From contig NZ_JABWGO010000004.1 of assembly GCF_013363995.1 (NCBI RefSeq), positions 248,001-312,000 of the forward strand: a stretch of DNA of 64,000 bases, given 5' to 3'. The notes under the pieces were generated by a model that made no database searches, was not told the origin of the DNA, and worked only from the letters and a program-made list of their open reading frames with translations. Shown in pieces: positions 6,597-14,574 of the stretch. This DNA comes from Nonomuraea rhodomycinica. GTDB lineage: Bacteria > Actinomycetota > Actinomycetes > Streptosporangiales > Streptosporangiaceae. The position numbers were made by a program, and so were the translations under genes. Each line of letters opens with the position of its first letter. Position 1 is the stretch's first letter.

Positions 6597-8183
6597 GTGG
6601 ACGAGTTTCTCAAATGGTACTTTTCCGGCCGTCCGGTGATCGCCAGCGTTCTCGGCGCCGACGGCTACGACCACACGCTCGGCGACTTCTCGGCCGAGGC
6701 GTGGACCACCCGCGCCCGCGAGACCGAGGCCTGGCTGGAGCGGCTGTCCGCCACGGAGCCCTCCACCCTCGACGACGAGCTCGACCGGGACCTCGTCGTC
6801 TCCCAGCTCAGGGGCGCGGTCGCGCTGGAGTCGTGGCCCGAGTGGCGCCGCGAGCCGGCCGCGTACCTGAACCCGATCTTCGGTTCCCTGTTCACCCCCT
6901 TCCAGCAGCGGCTCAAGCCCGAGGCCGAGCTGGTGGACGCCGCCATCGCCCGGCTGGCCGAGGTCCCCGCCGTGCTCGCCGCGTGCCGCGCCAACCTCGA
7001 CCCCGACCTGGCCGCGCCCCTCCTGGTGCAGCGGGCGCTGGGGCAGGCGCGCACCGGCCGCAGGTTCCTCACCGAGACTGTGCCCGGCATGGTCGCCGAC
7101 GAGGCGGCCCGGGCCCGGCTGGCCGAGGCCGCCAAGCCGGCCGGCCACGCCTTCGACGAGCTCGTCACGTTCCTGGAGGGCTTCCGGTGCGGCGGCACCT
7201 GGCGCATGGGCGAGAGCCTGTACTCCACGCTGCTGCGTGAGCGCGAGATGCTCGGCTACGGCGCCCCCGAGCTGCACGAGAAGGGCAAGGCCGCCTGGGC
7301 GGAGCTCGACGGGCGGATGCGCGAGGTGGCGCGCGGAGTCAACGGCACCACCGACTGGCGGGCCGCCATGGAGTCCCTCATGGACGACCACCCGCCGACG
7401 CTGGCCGACATGCGCGCCGAGTACGAGGCCGAGACGCGCCGGGCCCGGGAGTTCGTCCGGGAACGCGACCTCGTCACCTTCCCCGAGGGCGAGGAGTGCC
7501 TGGTCCTGCCCTCGGCGGAGTACAACCGGCCCATCGTGGCCGTGGCCCACTACCTGGCCCCGCCGCCGCTGACCAGCTCGCGCACCGGCGTGTTCTTCGT
7601 GCCGTACACGCCGGACGGCTTCACCGACGAGCAGGTGCGGCAGCGGCTGCGCACGAACTGCCGGGCCCAGATGCCCTCGATCGCCGTCCACGAGGCCTAC
7701 CCCGGGCACCACTGGCACCTGTCGCACATGGCGGCCAACCCGCGCACGGTGCGCAAGGTGTTCCGCACGCCGTACTTCACCGAGGGCTGGGCCCTGTACG
7801 TCGAGAAGGTCCTGCACGAGGAGGGCTACTTCGACACGCCCGCCACCGAGCTGGCCCACCTCGACTGCCGCATCTTCCGGGCCGCCCGGATGGTGGTGGA
7901 CACCGCGCTGCACTGTGACGACATGACGATCGAGCAGGCCGAGGAGTTCATGTCCACCAAGGCGTCGCTCTCGCCGGGGACGGCCCAGGGCGAGGTCAGC
8001 CGCTACTGCGCCTGGCCCACGCAGGCGCCGTCGTACCTGACGGGCGCGATCGAGATCGACCGCGTCAGGCAGTCGTACGCGGGGTCGCCGAAGGAGTTCC
8101 ACGACCTGATCGCCGGCTCGGGCGGCATGCCCCTCGGGCTCGCGGAGAAGGCCGTTACGGGGTCCTCCGCCCAGCAGAGCTGA
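6597..8183 (+). CDS. DUF885 family putative metallopeptidase
   Basis: 528 residues from GTG 6597, chosen because conserved sequence starts there (VDEFLKWYF) and a -10 box lies 6 nt before it. The zinc-binding-like motif HEAYPGHHW is at about residue 365, with a second acidic site in FTEGWALYVE, as expected for DUF885 proteins related to gluzincin peptidases. No signal peptide is evident, so it is likely a cytoplasmic peptidase or esterase-like enzyme. It is transcribed divergently from the DUF4032 gene. Confidence 0.85.
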   Translation: MDEFLKWYFSGRPVIASVLGADGYDHTLGDFSAEAWTTRARETEAWLERLSATEPSTLDDELDRDLVVSQLRGAVALESWPEWRREPAAYLNPIFGSLFTPFQQRLKPEAELVDAAIARLAEVPAVLAACRANLDPDLAAPLLVQRALGQARTGRRFLTETVPGMVADEAARARLAEAAKPAGHAFDELVTFLEGFRCGGTWRMGESLYSTLLREREMLGYGAPELHEKGKAAWAELDGRMREVARGVNGTTDWRAAMESLMDDHPPTLADMRAEYEAETRRAREFVRERDLVTFPEGEECLVLPSAEYNRPIVAVAHYLAPPPLTSSRTGVFFVPYTPDGFTDEQVRQRLRTNCRAQMPSIAVHEAYPGHHWHLSHMAANPRTVRKVFRTPYFTEGWALYVEKVLHEEGYFDTPATELAHLDCRIFRAARMVVDTALHCDDMTIEQAEEFMSTKASLSPGTAQGEVSRYCAWPTQAPSYLTGAIEIDRVRQSYAGSPKEFHDLIAGSGGMPLGLAEKAVTGSSAQQS

Positions 8184-8202
8184 GCGAAGCCCCGGGGCCA
8201 GA

Positions 8203-8249
8203 GGCCGTGCGGGTCACAGGCCGTGCGGGTCACAGGCCGTGCGGGTCAG
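8203..8249. repeat. 17-bp tandem repeat, three copies, over a 3' end
   Basis: AGGCCGTGCGGGTCAC occurs three times in a row. On the minus strand each unit carries the last codons and TGA stop of the aldolase gene (PHGL-stop), so the true end is followed by further copies. It lies between converging genes and may add backup stop codons. Confidence 0.85.
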
Positions 8250-8883
8250 CGGGCCGGCGGGGGAAGTGGGGCGGGTTGACCGCCCGCTCCACGACCGCGT
8301 CGAGCTGCTCGGGCGTCAGGACGGCCGGCCGGCCCACCCCGAGCGCCCGCACGTACACCTCGCACAGCCACTCCAGCAACCGCGTCGCCTCGAACGCCTG
8401 CTCCAGCGTGGCGCCGATGGTCACCCCGCCGTGATTGGCCAGCAGCGCCGCCTGCCGGCCGTCGAGCGCCGCGCGCACGTTCGCGGCCAGCTCGGGCGTG
8501 CCGTAGGTGGCGTACGGGGCGACGCGGACCGTGCCGCCGAGCAGCAGCGTGTTGTAGTGGATCGGCGGCAGCTCGGTCATCGTCGTCGCCACCACCGTCC
8601 CGAACACCGAGTGCGTGTGGACGACCGCCTGCGCCGTCGTGCTCGCGTAGACGGCCAGGTGCATCGGGGTCTCCGAGGACGGCTGGAGGTCGCCCTCCAC
8701 CAGGTGGCCGTCCATGTCCACGACCGGGCACATCTCCGGGGCGAGCCGGTCGAGCGCCACGCCCGACGGGGTGACGGCGACCAGGTCGCCCTCGCGGACG
8801 CTCAGGTTGCCCGAGGTGCCGATCACCAGGCCCAGCTCGACGGCGCGCCGGCCGTACGCGCACAGCTGCTCACGGGGGCTCAT
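8230..8883 (-). CDS. Class II aldolase/adducin family protein
   Basis: 217 residues from ATG 8883. Upstream in-frame ATGs extend only into the divergent promoter region. The fold is that of fuculose/ribulose-phosphate aldolases: GTSGNLSVR (phosphate loop), SSETPMHLAVY with the catalytic Glu, HTHSVFG zinc histidines, and LLANHGGVTIG with the third histidine. It likely cleaves or epimerises a small phosphosugar; the substrate is unknown. It is divergent from the saccharopine-dehydrogenase-like gene, with a small inverted repeat in the shared region. Its 3' end is tandemly repeated. Confidence 0.88.
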   Translation of the reverse strand: MSPREQLCAYGRRAVELGLVIGTSGNLSVREGDLVAVTPSGVALDRLAPEMCPVVDMDGHLVEGDLQPSSETPMHLAVYASTTAQAVVHTHSVFGTVVATTMTELPPIHYNTLLLGGTVRVAPYATYGTPELAANVRAALDGRQAALLANHGGVTIGATLEQAFEATRLLEWLCEVYVRALGVGRPAVLTPEQLDAVVERAVNPPHFPRRPADPHGL

Positions 8884-8941
8884 GGGCGGCAATGTAGTCG
8901 GTCGTCCGAAATACATCAACGGCATTGACGGTGCGTCGTCG

Positions 8942-8955
8942 CGAACATACGTTCG
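8942..8955. promoter_or_regulatory. Inverted repeat in divergent promoter region
   Basis: CGAAC-ATAC-GTTCG lies between the aldolase gene (start 8883, minus) and the dehydrogenase gene (start 8999, plus). It is a candidate operator for a dimeric regulator; no regulator is assigned. Confidence 0.35.
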
Positions 8956-8998
8956 GGGAGTCGTGGTTGCATACCCGGAGTATGGAAGAGGTCCCGTC

Positions 8999-10075
8999 AT
9001 GGACGCACCGACCGTCGCGATCTACGGCGCCAACGGCCACACCGGACGGCTGGTGGCCGCCGAGCTGCTGGCCCGCGGAGCGCGCGTCCTGCTCGCCGGC
9101 CGCGACGGGGCCGCCCTGGACGCCCTCGCGGCCGAGCTGGCCGAGCTGGCCGATTCCACCCGGGACGCTGCGGAGGCCGCGCCGGCGGACGGACCCGCCC
9201 GGGTCCGCACGAGAGCCGTGTCCCTGGACGACCGTGACGGGCTGCGCGGACTGGCGGAGGAGTGCGCCGTCGTCGTCCACTGCGCCGGGCCGTTCGCGGA
9301 GACCGCCGTGCCCGTCGCGGAGGCGGCCGTCGCGGGCCGCTGCCACTACGTCGACCACGCCGTGGAGCCACACCCGGTGAAGAAGCTGTTCGACACGATG
9401 GGGGCGGCGGCCGAGCGGGCCGGGATCGTCATGGTGCCGCAGCTCAGCTTCTACGGCGGCGTCGCGGACCTGCTCGCCGCGGCGGTGACCGAGGGCATGA
9501 CCGGGGTCGACCGGCTGACCGTCGGCTACTCGGTGACGGGCTGGCGGATGACGCCGGCGGCCGTGCGGACCGCCGAGCTGCTCATCGGCGAGATCGACCG
9601 GGTGACGTTCGCGGACGGCGCGCAGCGCGTGGGGCCGGTGGAGATCCGCAACACGGTCTTCCCGTTCCCGCCGCCGGTCGGGCCGCGCACCATGATCGCG
9701 CCGTTCCCCTCGGGGGAGGTGGTGACGATCCCGCGGCACGTACCGGCCCGGTCGGTGGAGTCGCAGCTCACGGCGAGCACGTTCGAGGAGCAGCAGGTCT
9801 TCACCAGCCAGGACGCGACGCCCGAGGAGCGCGCCCGCACCGAGTTCACGGTGGCGGTGCAGGCCACCGCCCCCGGCGGCGGCGGGCGCAACGGCCACGT
9901 GCGCGGACGCGACATCTGGTGGGTCGGCGCGCTGGCCTCGGCCGAGGCGGCGGTGCGGCTGGCGCGGGGCGAGGGGCCGAGCAAGGCCGGCGTGCTCAGC
10001 ACGGCGGAGGCGTTCCCCGCGGTGCCGTTCCTGCACCGCCTGGAGGAGCTCGGCGCCTTCACCCTGCACCTGTGA
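8999..10075 (+). CDS. Saccharopine dehydrogenase family NAD(P)-binding protein
   Basis: 358 residues from ATG 8999. The N-terminus has a Rossmann fingerprint, VAIYGANGHTGRLVAAELL, followed by GRDGAALDALA and VVHCAGPFAETAVPV. The middle HYVDHAVEPHPV and MVPQLSFYGG motifs match saccharopine-dehydrogenase-like and trans-acting enoyl-reductase-like oxidoreductases. It is probably cytoplasmic and NADPH dependent. The substrate is unknown, and the location beside an aldolase gives no firm pathway. It ends close to the converging TetR gene. Confidence 0.85.
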   Translation: MDAPTVAIYGANGHTGRLVAAELLARGARVLLAGRDGAALDALAAELAELADSTRDAAEAAPADGPARVRTRAVSLDDRDGLRGLAEECAVVVHCAGPFAETAVPVAEAAVAGRCHYVDHAVEPHPVKKLFDTMGAAAERAGIVMVPQLSFYGGVADLLAAAVTEGMTGVDRLTVGYSVTGWRMTPAAVRTAELLIGEIDRVTFADGAQRVGPVEIRNTVFPFPPPVGPRTMIAPFPSGEVVTIPRHVPARSVESQLTASTFEEQQVFTSQDATPEERARTEFTVAVQATAPGGGGRNGHVRGRDIWWVGALASAEAAVRLARGEGPSKAGVLSTAEAFPAVPFLHRLEELGAFTLHL

Positions 10076-10107
10076 TCCCCGCTGTGCGGACGTGAGGGAG
10101 ACAGGGG

Positions 10108-10692
10108 TCAGAGGCGGTCGAGGTGGGCGAGCATGAGGCGTTCGAGGTCCACCCGCGTCAGGCGGCCCGGGTAGAGGAGCAGGTGCAGGCTCAGCCCGTC
10201 CACCAGGGCCAGCAGGTGCTCCGTGACGTCGTCCAGGTTGTCCTCCGTGGACAGCTCGCCCGCCTCGCGCGCCTGCGCGAGCAGGCCGCGTACGGCGGCG
10301 CGCAGCTCCTCGGCCTCGGCCCGCTGCACCTCGGCCAGCCGCTCGGCGGCCAGGCTGCGGCTCCAGAAGCTGACCTCCAGGCGCGTCTCCTGGGTGCGCT
10401 CGGCGTCCAGCGGCAGGTTGTCGAGCAGCAGCTCGCGCAGCGCGGCGAGCCCTGTGACGCCCTCGACCCGGCGGGTGATGCGCTCGCGGATGCGCTGGTG
10501 GGACTGGCGCAGCGCCGAGAGCAGGATCTCGTCCTTGTCGGCGAAGTAGTGGGCGAGCACGCCGTTGGAGTAGCCCGCCTCCTTCGCGATGGCGCGGGTG
10601 GTGGCGGCGTCGATGCCGTCGCGGACGATCACGCGGCGGGCCGCCGACAGCAGTTCGCGCCGGCGCTCGTCGTGGTCAACGATCTTGGGCAA
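10108..10692 (-). CDS. TetR family transcriptional regulator
   Basis: 194 residues from TTG 10692, preferred over ATG 10731 because an AAGGGGGA ribosome site sits 7 bp before it and family members begin PKIVDHDERR. The N-terminal helix-turn-helix (TTRAIAKEAGYSNGVLAHYF) is followed by the all-helical ligand domain of the BetI-like type. It is divergent from a sugar kinase/aminotransferase operon whose -10 box is covered by a palindrome, so it probably represses that operon and itself. The ligand is unknown. Confidence 0.88.
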   Translation of the reverse strand: MPKIVDHDERRRELLSAARRVIVRDGIDAATTRAIAKEAGYSNGVLAHYFADKDEILLSALRQSHQRIRERITRRVEGVTGLAALRELLLDNLPLDAERTQETRLEVSFWSRSLAAERLAEVQRAEAEELRAAVRGLLAQAREAGELSTEDNLDDVTEHLLALVDGLSLHLLLYPGRLTRVDLERLMLAHLDRL

Positions 10693-10732
10693 GGCGCCGT
10701 CCCCCTTCGTGCGTCGTACACCTCCCAGCATA

Positions 10733-10766
10733 TTGACTTTTTATTCGGACGTCTGTCTATTTAGAC
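10733..10766 (+). promoter_or_regulatory. Leaderless promoter with palindromic operator over -10
   Basis: TTGACT (10733-10738), a 17-bp spacer and TCTATT (10756-10761) lie 6 nt before ATG 10768. The palindrome GTCTA-TT-TAGAC (10755-10766) covers the -10 region, as expected for repression by the adjacent TetR protein. Confidence 0.55.
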
Positions 10767-10767
10767 C

Positions 10768-11733
10768 ATGACCGTCGCCACCGTCGGCGTGCACATCGTC
10801 GACATCCTCGCCAGGCCCGTCGAGCGCATCCCCGCGGGCCAGGACACCGTGCTGGTCGACCAGATCCGGCTGACCGCCGCGGGCGCCGCGGCCGGCACCG
10901 CCGTGGACCTGGTCAAGCTGGGCAACGACGTCGTCACCATGGGCGCCGTCGGAGACGACGAGCTCGGCGACTTCCTGCTGGCGGTCCTCGCCAAGCGGGG
11001 CGTCGACGCCTCCCGGCTGGTGCGGCGGGCGGGGGAGCAGACCGCCGCGTCGATCCTGCCGATCAGGCCGGACGGCGGGCGGCCGAGCTTCCACGTGCCC
11101 GGCGCCAACCTGGGCGTGACGCTCGCCGACCTCGACGTGGAGGTGCTGCGCGGAGCGCGCGCCGTCCACCTGGGCGGCGTGGACGTGACGTTCGGGCTGG
11201 GCGAGCCCGCCTTCTTCGCGCTGCTCGACGAGCTGCGGGCAGGCGGGACCATCGTGACGATGGACCTGCTGTCGGAGCTGCCGGACCTGCTGGGGATGGC
11301 CCGCGCGTTCCTGCCCCACGTCGACTACGTGCTGCCCAACGCGTCCCAGGCGCTGCTCATGACCGGGCTTGGCGGCGATGACGGCGACGGCGGGAACGGC
11401 GGCGACGGCGGTGACGTGGCCGAGGCGGCGCTGGCGCTGCTCGCCGACGGGCCGCGCGGCGTGCTCGTCACGCTCGGCGGCGACGGCAGCCTGGTCGCCA
11501 CCGCCGACGGCGTCGAGCACCTGCCGGCCCTGAAGGTGGAGGTCTCCGACACGACCGGGTGCGGCGACGCGTACTGCGCCGGCTTCATCACCGGCCTGCT
11601 GCACGGGCGGGACGTGCCGGAGGCCGCCCGCTGGGGCACGGCCGCCGCCGCCCGCGTCGCCACCGGCCTCGGCTCCGACGCCGGCATCACCGACCTGGAC
11701 TCCACCCTCGCCCTGCTGAAGGAGATTCGATGA
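10768..11733 (+). CDS. PfkB family carbohydrate kinase
   Basis: 321 residues. The N-terminal glycine-rich sugar-binding region (TAAGAAAGTAVDLVKLG), the ATP/anion-hole signature DTTGCGDAYCAGF near residue 265 and the overall length match the ribokinase/PfkB family. It phosphorylates a sugar or nucleoside in the cytoplasm; the substrate is not predictable. A Gly/Asp-rich insertion (GGDDGDGGNGGDGGD, around residue 205) is unusual and probably a surface loop. It overlaps the aminotransferase by 4 bp (ATGA), so the two are translationally coupled. Confidence 0.9.
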   Translation: MTVATVGVHIVDILARPVERIPAGQDTVLVDQIRLTAAGAAAGTAVDLVKLGNDVVTMGAVGDDELGDFLLAVLAKRGVDASRLVRRAGEQTAASILPIRPDGGRPSFHVPGANLGVTLADLDVEVLRGARAVHLGGVDVTFGLGEPAFFALLDELRAGGTIVTMDLLSELPDLLGMARAFLPHVDYVLPNASQALLMTGLGGDDGDGGNGGDGGDVAEAALALLADGPRGVLVTLGGDGSLVATADGVEHLPALKVEVSDTTGCGDAYCAGFITGLLHGRDVPEAARWGTAAAARVATGLGSDAGITDLDSTLALLKEIR

Positions 11734-12944
11734 AGGACGCCGAGCTGCGCGCGCGGGCCGCGAAAGTCGTCCCGGGCGGCATGTACGGCCATCTCAACGC
11801 CGCCATCTTCGCCCCCGGCTACCCGCAGTTCTTCGAGCGGGGCGAGGGCTGCCGGCAGTGGGACGTCGACGGCCGCGAGTACATCGACTTCATGTGCAGC
11901 TGGGGCCCCGTCGTGCTGGGCCACCGGCACCCGCGCGTCGAGGAGGCCGCGGCCCGGCAGCTCGCCCAGGGCGACTGCCTGAACGGCCCGGGCCCCGTCA
12001 TGGTGGAGCTGGCCGAGCTCCTGGTGGACCTGATCCCCAGCGCGGACTGGGCGATGTTCTCCAAGAACGGCACCGACGCCACCACCCAGGCGCTCATGGT
12101 GGCCCGCGCGGCGACCGGCCGCACGAAGGTGCTCATGGCGCACGGCGCCTACCACGGCGCCGACCCGTGGTGCACGCCCTCGCCCGCGGGCACCACGCCG
12201 AACGAGCGGGCCGACCTGGTCGAGTTCGCCTACAACTCGCTGGAGTCGCTGGAGGCCGCGGCGGCGACGGTCGAGGGGGACGTGGCGGCGATCATCGTGA
12301 CGCCGTTCAAGCACGACTCGTTCGAGGACCAGGAGCTCGTGGAGCCGGCCTTCGCCAGGGGGGCGCGGGCGCTGGCCGACCGGCTGGGCGCCGCGCTGGT
12401 GATCGACGACGTGCGGGCGGGCTTCCGGATCGACCTGCGCGGCTCGTGGGAGCCGTACGGGGTGCGCCCTGACCTGACGGCGTGGTCCAAGGCCATGGCC
12501 AACGGCTACCCGATCGCCGCCGTGACCGGCACCGACGCGTTGCGCGGCGCGGCCCAGACCCTGTACTCGACCGGCTCGTTCTGGTTCTCGGCGGTGGCGA
12601 TGGCGGCGGCCAAGGCCACGATCGAGACGCTGCGCGACGAGGACGGCATCGCCGCGATGGAGCGCGCCGGCAGCCGCCTGCGCGAGGGCCTGTACGCGCA
12701 GGCCAAGGCGCACGGCTTCACCGTGAACCAGACGGGCCCGGTGACGATCCCGTGGCTCAGCTTCGACGGCGACGCGGACCTGTCCACGGCCCTGTACTGG
12801 AGCGACGCCTGCCTGCGGCACGGCGTCTACATCCACCCGTGGCACAACTGGTTCATGTCGGCGGCGCACACGGAGGAGGACGTGGCCCGCGCCCTCGAAG
12901 GGACGGACCTGGCCTTCGCCGAGACCCGCGCCCACCTCGGCTGA
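11730..12944 (+). CDS. Class III aminotransferase, glutamate-1-semialdehyde aminomutase-like
   Basis: 404 residues from the ATG overlapping the kinase stop. PLP-enzyme landmarks are FSKNGTDATTQALMVARA, GAYHGADPW, LVIDDVRAGFR and the Schiff-base lysine in WSKAMANGYPIAAV. It resembles HemL-like aminomutases, but pairing with a sugar kinase and TetR regulator suggests a catabolic or amino-sugar substrate rather than haem synthesis. The usual EPV...N motif before the lysine is replaced by IIVTPFKHD, another sign of a divergent substrate. Confidence 0.85.
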   Translation: MKDAELRARAAKVVPGGMYGHLNAAIFAPGYPQFFERGEGCRQWDVDGREYIDFMCSWGPVVLGHRHPRVEEAAARQLAQGDCLNGPGPVMVELAELLVDLIPSADWAMFSKNGTDATTQALMVARAATGRTKVLMAHGAYHGADPWCTPSPAGTTPNERADLVEFAYNSLESLEAAAATVEGDVAAIIVTPFKHDSFEDQELVEPAFARGARALADRLGAALVIDDVRAGFRIDLRGSWEPYGVRPDLTAWSKAMANGYPIAAVTGTDALRGAAQTLYSTGSFWFSAVAMAAAKATIETLRDEDGIAAMERAGSRLREGLYAQAKAHGFTVNQTGPVTIPWLSFDGDADLSTALYWSDACLRHGVYIHPWHNWFMSAAHTEEDVARALEGTDLAFAETRAHLG

Positions 12945-13054
12945 GCGGGCCCTTGCCCTCGCCGCCCCGCGTGGATGATCCTGTCAGCCAGCCGGGGGGA
13001 CGCGAGGGCGGATGTCGCGGGGTCACGGCGAGGTCACGTCTCGATCGCGGCCCC

Positions 13055-13084
13055 TTGACGCAGGTCGGGGGGCGTCCGTACGTT
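13055..13084 (+). promoter_or_regulatory. SigA-like promoter of the ngc operon
   Basis: TTGACG (13055-13060), an 18-bp spacer and TACGTT (13079-13084) form a reasonable promoter 48 bp before the ngcE start. The predicted transcription start lies against the palindrome at 13095. Confidence 0.55.
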
Positions 13085-13094
13085 CGGGCAAACG

Positions 13095-13111
13095 TTAGGA
13101 AACTTTCCTAA
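13095..13111. promoter_or_regulatory. Perfect palindromic operator before ngcE
   Basis: TTAGGAAA-C-TTTCCTAA is a perfect 17-bp palindrome just downstream of the -10 box, a position that would block transcription. Sites of this type are typical of ROK/NagC-like or LacI-like sugar repressors. The regulator gene is not in the window. Confidence 0.7.
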
Positions 13112-13131
13112 TCCGCCCGTCAGGAGCCCCC

Positions 13132-14571
13132 ATGACCCATCCCGGCGAGATCACCCGAAGGCAGCTCATCCGGCGCGTCGGCCTGACCGCGCTGGTCGTG
13201 GGGCCCGGAGCGGGCCTGCTGAGCGGCTGCGCCACCGGCGGCGGTGAGGAGCCGGCCGCGCCCGTCACCTCCGCCGCCGGCTCGGCCGACCCGCGCAACC
13301 CGTTCGGGGTGGACGCCAAGAAACCGCTGAAGGTCACGATCTTCAGCGGCGGGTACGGCGACGCGTACGCCAAGGAGATCCACGAGGCGCTGTACAAGAA
13401 GGAGTTCCCCGGCGCGGCCGTCGAGCACGACGCCACCCAGCAGATCAGCACCCAGCTCCGCCCGCTGTTCGTCAGCGGCGACGTGCCCGACGTGGTCAAC
13501 AACTCCGGCCCCCAGGCGCTCGACCTCGTGGCGCTGGCCGAGCAGGGGCACCTGGCCGACCTGACGGGCCTGTTCGACGCCCCGTCGATCGACGACCCCG
13601 CCAAGAGGATCCGCGACGTCGTCACCCCGGCCGTCCTCGACAACGCCAAGATCGACGGCAAGGACCTCGTCCTCAACTACACGGTCTCCCACCGCGCCCT
13701 GTGGTACAACGCCAAGCTGTTCGCCGCCAAGGGCTGGGCGGTGCCGAGAACGTGGGCCGAGTTCACCGCCCTGGGCGACAAGGCCAAGGCCGAGGGCATC
13801 CTGCTCTTCGCGTACCCGGGGCAGAAGGGTCCGTACTACCAGCTCTGGAACGTCCTCTACACGGCCGCCAAGATCGGCGGCAACCAGGCGATCATCGACA
13901 TCGACAACCTCGTCGACGGCGCCTGGAAGGCGGAGCCGGTCAAGCAGGCCGTCACCGCCTGGGCCGACATCCAGGCGAAGTACGGCGACAAGGCGTACTT
14001 CGGCCTCGACCACACCCAGACCCAGGTCAAGCACCTCCAGGACAAGCTGCTCTTCTACCCGGTCGGCTCCTGGATCGAGAACGAGATGGCCAAGGACAAG
14101 CCCGACGGCTTCGAGTACGCCATCGCCCCCATCCCCGACGTCACGGCGGCGGACAAGATGCCGTACGGCGCGATCCAGGTCGGCGTCGGCGAGAACTTCT
14201 TCGTCGCCGCCCGCGGCAAGAACCCGCAGGGCGGCCTGGAGTACCTGCGGATCATGCTCTCCAAGGAGGGCGCGCGCGGCTTCACGGAGAAGACCCAGAA
14301 CCTCACGGTGGTCAACGGCGCGGCCGAGGGGCTCGACCTGCCGCCCGGCCTGCGCAGCGCGGCCAAGGCCCAGGACGCCGCCGGGCAGAACATCATCACC
14401 GACGCCCGCTTCGAGGGCTGGTACAAGGAGCTGTTCGACTACGGCACCGAGCAGATCAACGTGGTCATGGCCGGGCGGATCACCCCCGACGAGTTCTGCT
14501 CCCGCATGCAGGCCAAGGCGGACGCCATCAAGAAGGACTCGTCCGTGCCCAAGCAGACGCGGGGCGAGTAG
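13132..14571 (+). CDS. ngcE: N-acetylglucosamine/chitobiose ABC transporter binding lipoprotein
   Basis: 479 residues. The N-terminus has a twin-arginine-like TRRQLIRR start and a lipobox LLSGC (Cys 33), so it is an exported lipoprotein. The mature part matches the NgcE family: NPFGVDAKKPL, STQLRPLFVSGDVPDVVNNS, and PVGSWIENEMAKDKPDGF. In Streptomyces olivaceoviridis NgcE binds GlcNAc and chitobiose. It is followed by two permease genes and no ATPase; such systems commonly use the shared ATPase MsiK encoded elsewhere. A strong AGGAG site precedes the ATG. Confidence 0.9.
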   Translation: MTHPGEITRRQLIRRVGLTALVVGPGAGLLSGCATGGGEEPAAPVTSAAGSADPRNPFGVDAKKPLKVTIFSGGYGDAYAKEIHEALYKKEFPGAAVEHDATQQISTQLRPLFVSGDVPDVVNNSGPQALDLVALAEQGHLADLTGLFDAPSIDDPAKRIRDVVTPAVLDNAKIDGKDLVLNYTVSHRALWYNAKLFAAKGWAVPRTWAEFTALGDKAKAEGILLFAYPGQKGPYYQLWNVLYTAAKIGGNQAIIDIDNLVDGAWKAEPVKQAVTAWADIQAKYGDKAYFGLDHTQTQVKHLQDKLLFYPVGSWIENEMAKDKPDGFEYAIAPIPDVTAADKMPYGAIQVGVGENFFVAARGKNPQGGLEYLRIMLSKEGARGFTEKTQNLTVVNGAAEGLDLPPGLRSAAKAQDAAGQNIITDARFEGWYKELFDYGTEQINVVMAGRITPDEFCSRMQAKADAIKKDSSVPKQTRGE

Positions 14572-14574
14572 CCC

